A stretch of DNA of 64,000 nt from VRUE01 sp963819755 (GTDB lineage: Bacteria > Actinomycetota > Thermoleophilia > Solirubrobacterales > 70-9). The DNA is taken from positions 744,001 to 808,000 of the forward strand of contig CAWFXB010000002.1 of NCBI GenBank assembly GCA_963819755.1. Reading direction: 5' to 3'. Positions 63,223 to 64,000 of this stretch are shown in pieces (position 1 is the stretch's first letter; each line of letters begins with the position of its first letter). The notes beneath the pieces were generated by a model that saw nothing but the letters and a program-made list of their open reading frames with translations, was not told where the DNA came from and ran no database searches. Position numbers and translations under genes: made by a program.

Positions 63223-64000
63223 CTAGCGCTTGCCGGGCGGATGGCCGTCGTCTACGGCTTTAGCTGCTTTCTGGCCAGCTGAGCCGCTCTGGGCGCGATC
63301 TGAGATGGATGGGGTGGCGAGGGCGAAGTGGGACATGGCGCGGAGCTGCAGCGGCGCGACCACCGCCTCGAGCTTGTTCCGCTCAATCGCCTTGACCGTC
63401 GCGGCGGCCACCTTCCCCGGGGTCGTGGTTCCCATCCCGGGTGGTGGCTTGGCGCCGGTCTCGGCAAACATGCCCGCCTCGCGGACGAAGCCCGGCGAGA
63501 CGACCGACACTCCGATCCCCTGCGGGCCCAGATCGGTGCGCAGGCCGAACGCGAAGCCGCGCAGGCCGAACTTGGTCGCGTTGTAGATCGAGCTGCGCGG
63601 GCTGGCGACCTTGCCCGAGAGCGAGGAGACGAAGACGAGGTGGCCGCTGCCGCGCTCCACCATCGACGGGTAGAGCGCTCTCGCTATCAGCATCGGCGCC
63701 TCAAGGTTGACGCGTAGCGCTCGCGTCAGCTGCTCGGAAGTTAAATCCGTGAGCAGGCCCATCCCCGGGAGGCCGGCGTTGGCGACCAGGACGTCGACCT
63801 CCCCGGCATCGGCAGCCAGCTGCTCGGCAGCGCCTGGCTCCGCCAGATCGGCCGAAAGCACCGTATGTCCCTCCCCCGGCAGTTCCGCCGCGAGCGCTTC
63901 CAGCGCCTCCGCGCTGCGCCCGCTGAGAACCACCCTGGCGCCCTTTGCGGCCAGCGCCGCCGCCATCGCGCGACCGAGGCCGCCAGTAGCGCCGGTGAGC
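63223..64000 (-). CDS. SDR family oxidoreductase (5' end beyond window)
   Basis: A classical short-chain dehydrogenase, cut by the right window edge. The visible N-terminus continues upstream of the first in-frame ATG as LTGATGGLGRA, so the true start lies outside. Motifs: TGATGGLG for NAD(P), NAGLPG, SSLSG with the catalytic Ser and YNATKFGLRG with Tyr-Lys. The C-terminal SAGQKAAKAVDDGHPPGKR tail is probably flexible. Substrate unknown. It precedes acnA on the same strand by 36 bases. Confidence 0.9.
   Translation of the reverse strand, partial: LTGATGGLGRAMAAALAAKGARVVLSGRSAEALEALAAELPGEGHTVLSADLAEPGAAEQLAADAGEVDVLVANAGLPGMGLLTDLTSEQLTRALRVNLEAPMLIARALYPSMVERGSGHLVFVSSLSGKVASPRSSIYNATKFGLRGFAFGLRTDLGPQGIGVSVVSPGFVREAGMFAETGAKPPPGMGTTTPGKVAAATVKAIERNKLEAVVAPLQLRAMSHFALATPSISDRAQSGSAGQKAAKAVDDGHPPGKR

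Overview
The window is high-GC bacterial DNA with tightly packed genes, many GTG/TTG starts and many 4-base stop/start overlaps. Gene content points to Actinomycetota, and probably to class Thermoleophilia (Solirubrobacterales-like). The signs are a fused E2-E1 2-oxoglutarate dehydrogenase, an F420-type nitroreductase-fold protein, a DPPR-synthase-type UbiA protein, a 14-gene nuo operon, and two secreted repeat proteins that open with the F(T/S)(Y/F)(A/S)NV...LALFxALGG motif. That placement is inferred from gene families, not from a marker-gene search.

Layout. 1-7.2 kb: a DUF4396 protein with a CsoR-type metal repressor, an ABC exporter, a frameshifted HAD phosphatase coupled to an MFS transporter, and a thioesterase. 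7.2-13.4 kb: msrB, a cytochrome c lipoprotein-serS-response regulator operon, flavin and F420-type redox proteins, and unknown membrane or secreted proteins. 13.5-29.4 kb: the complex I operon nuoA-N, split between nuoH and nuoI by an IS110-family element. The non-coding leader of that element folds like a bridge RNA. 29.4-40.7 kb: mixed metabolism (AEC permease, ThyX-like protein, CBS protein, sulfotransferase, RibD-like reductase, acyl-CoA dehydrogenase), a pilin-like protein with a truncated paralogue, and a nucleotidyltransferase/HTH pair with a PIN-like remnant. 40.8-48 kb: a lipoprotein, a sensor kinase/response regulator pair flanked by two paralogous repeat proteins, a phosphotransferase, a DEAD-box helicase and a quinone oxidoreductase. 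48-64 kb: a PfkB kinase and a TCA-rich region (citrate synthase, an all-in-one 2-oxoglutarate dehydrogenase carrying its own lipoyl domain, aconitase). An acyl-CoA reductase and an alkylglycerone-phosphate-synthase-like flavoprotein lie inside this region and together suggest ether-lipid synthesis.

Two things go beyond routine annotation. First, the IS110 leader holds two short matches that meet at the nuoH-side junction, in the order and orientation expected for guides of a bridge RNA. Second, the window carries several kinds of long palindrome. Two share outer arms and centre but differ by a compensated 4-base block. Two others share a core of about 70-80 bases inside unrelated, locus-specific arms and sit in divergent promoter regions. 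Four more lie inside coding sequence (two in nuoG, one in the AGPS-like gene, one at the 3' end of the ThyX-like gene) and are translated in frame. No rRNA, tRNA or CRISPR array was recognised. No stretch above 300 bases lacks a gene; the longest is the 275-base IS leader.
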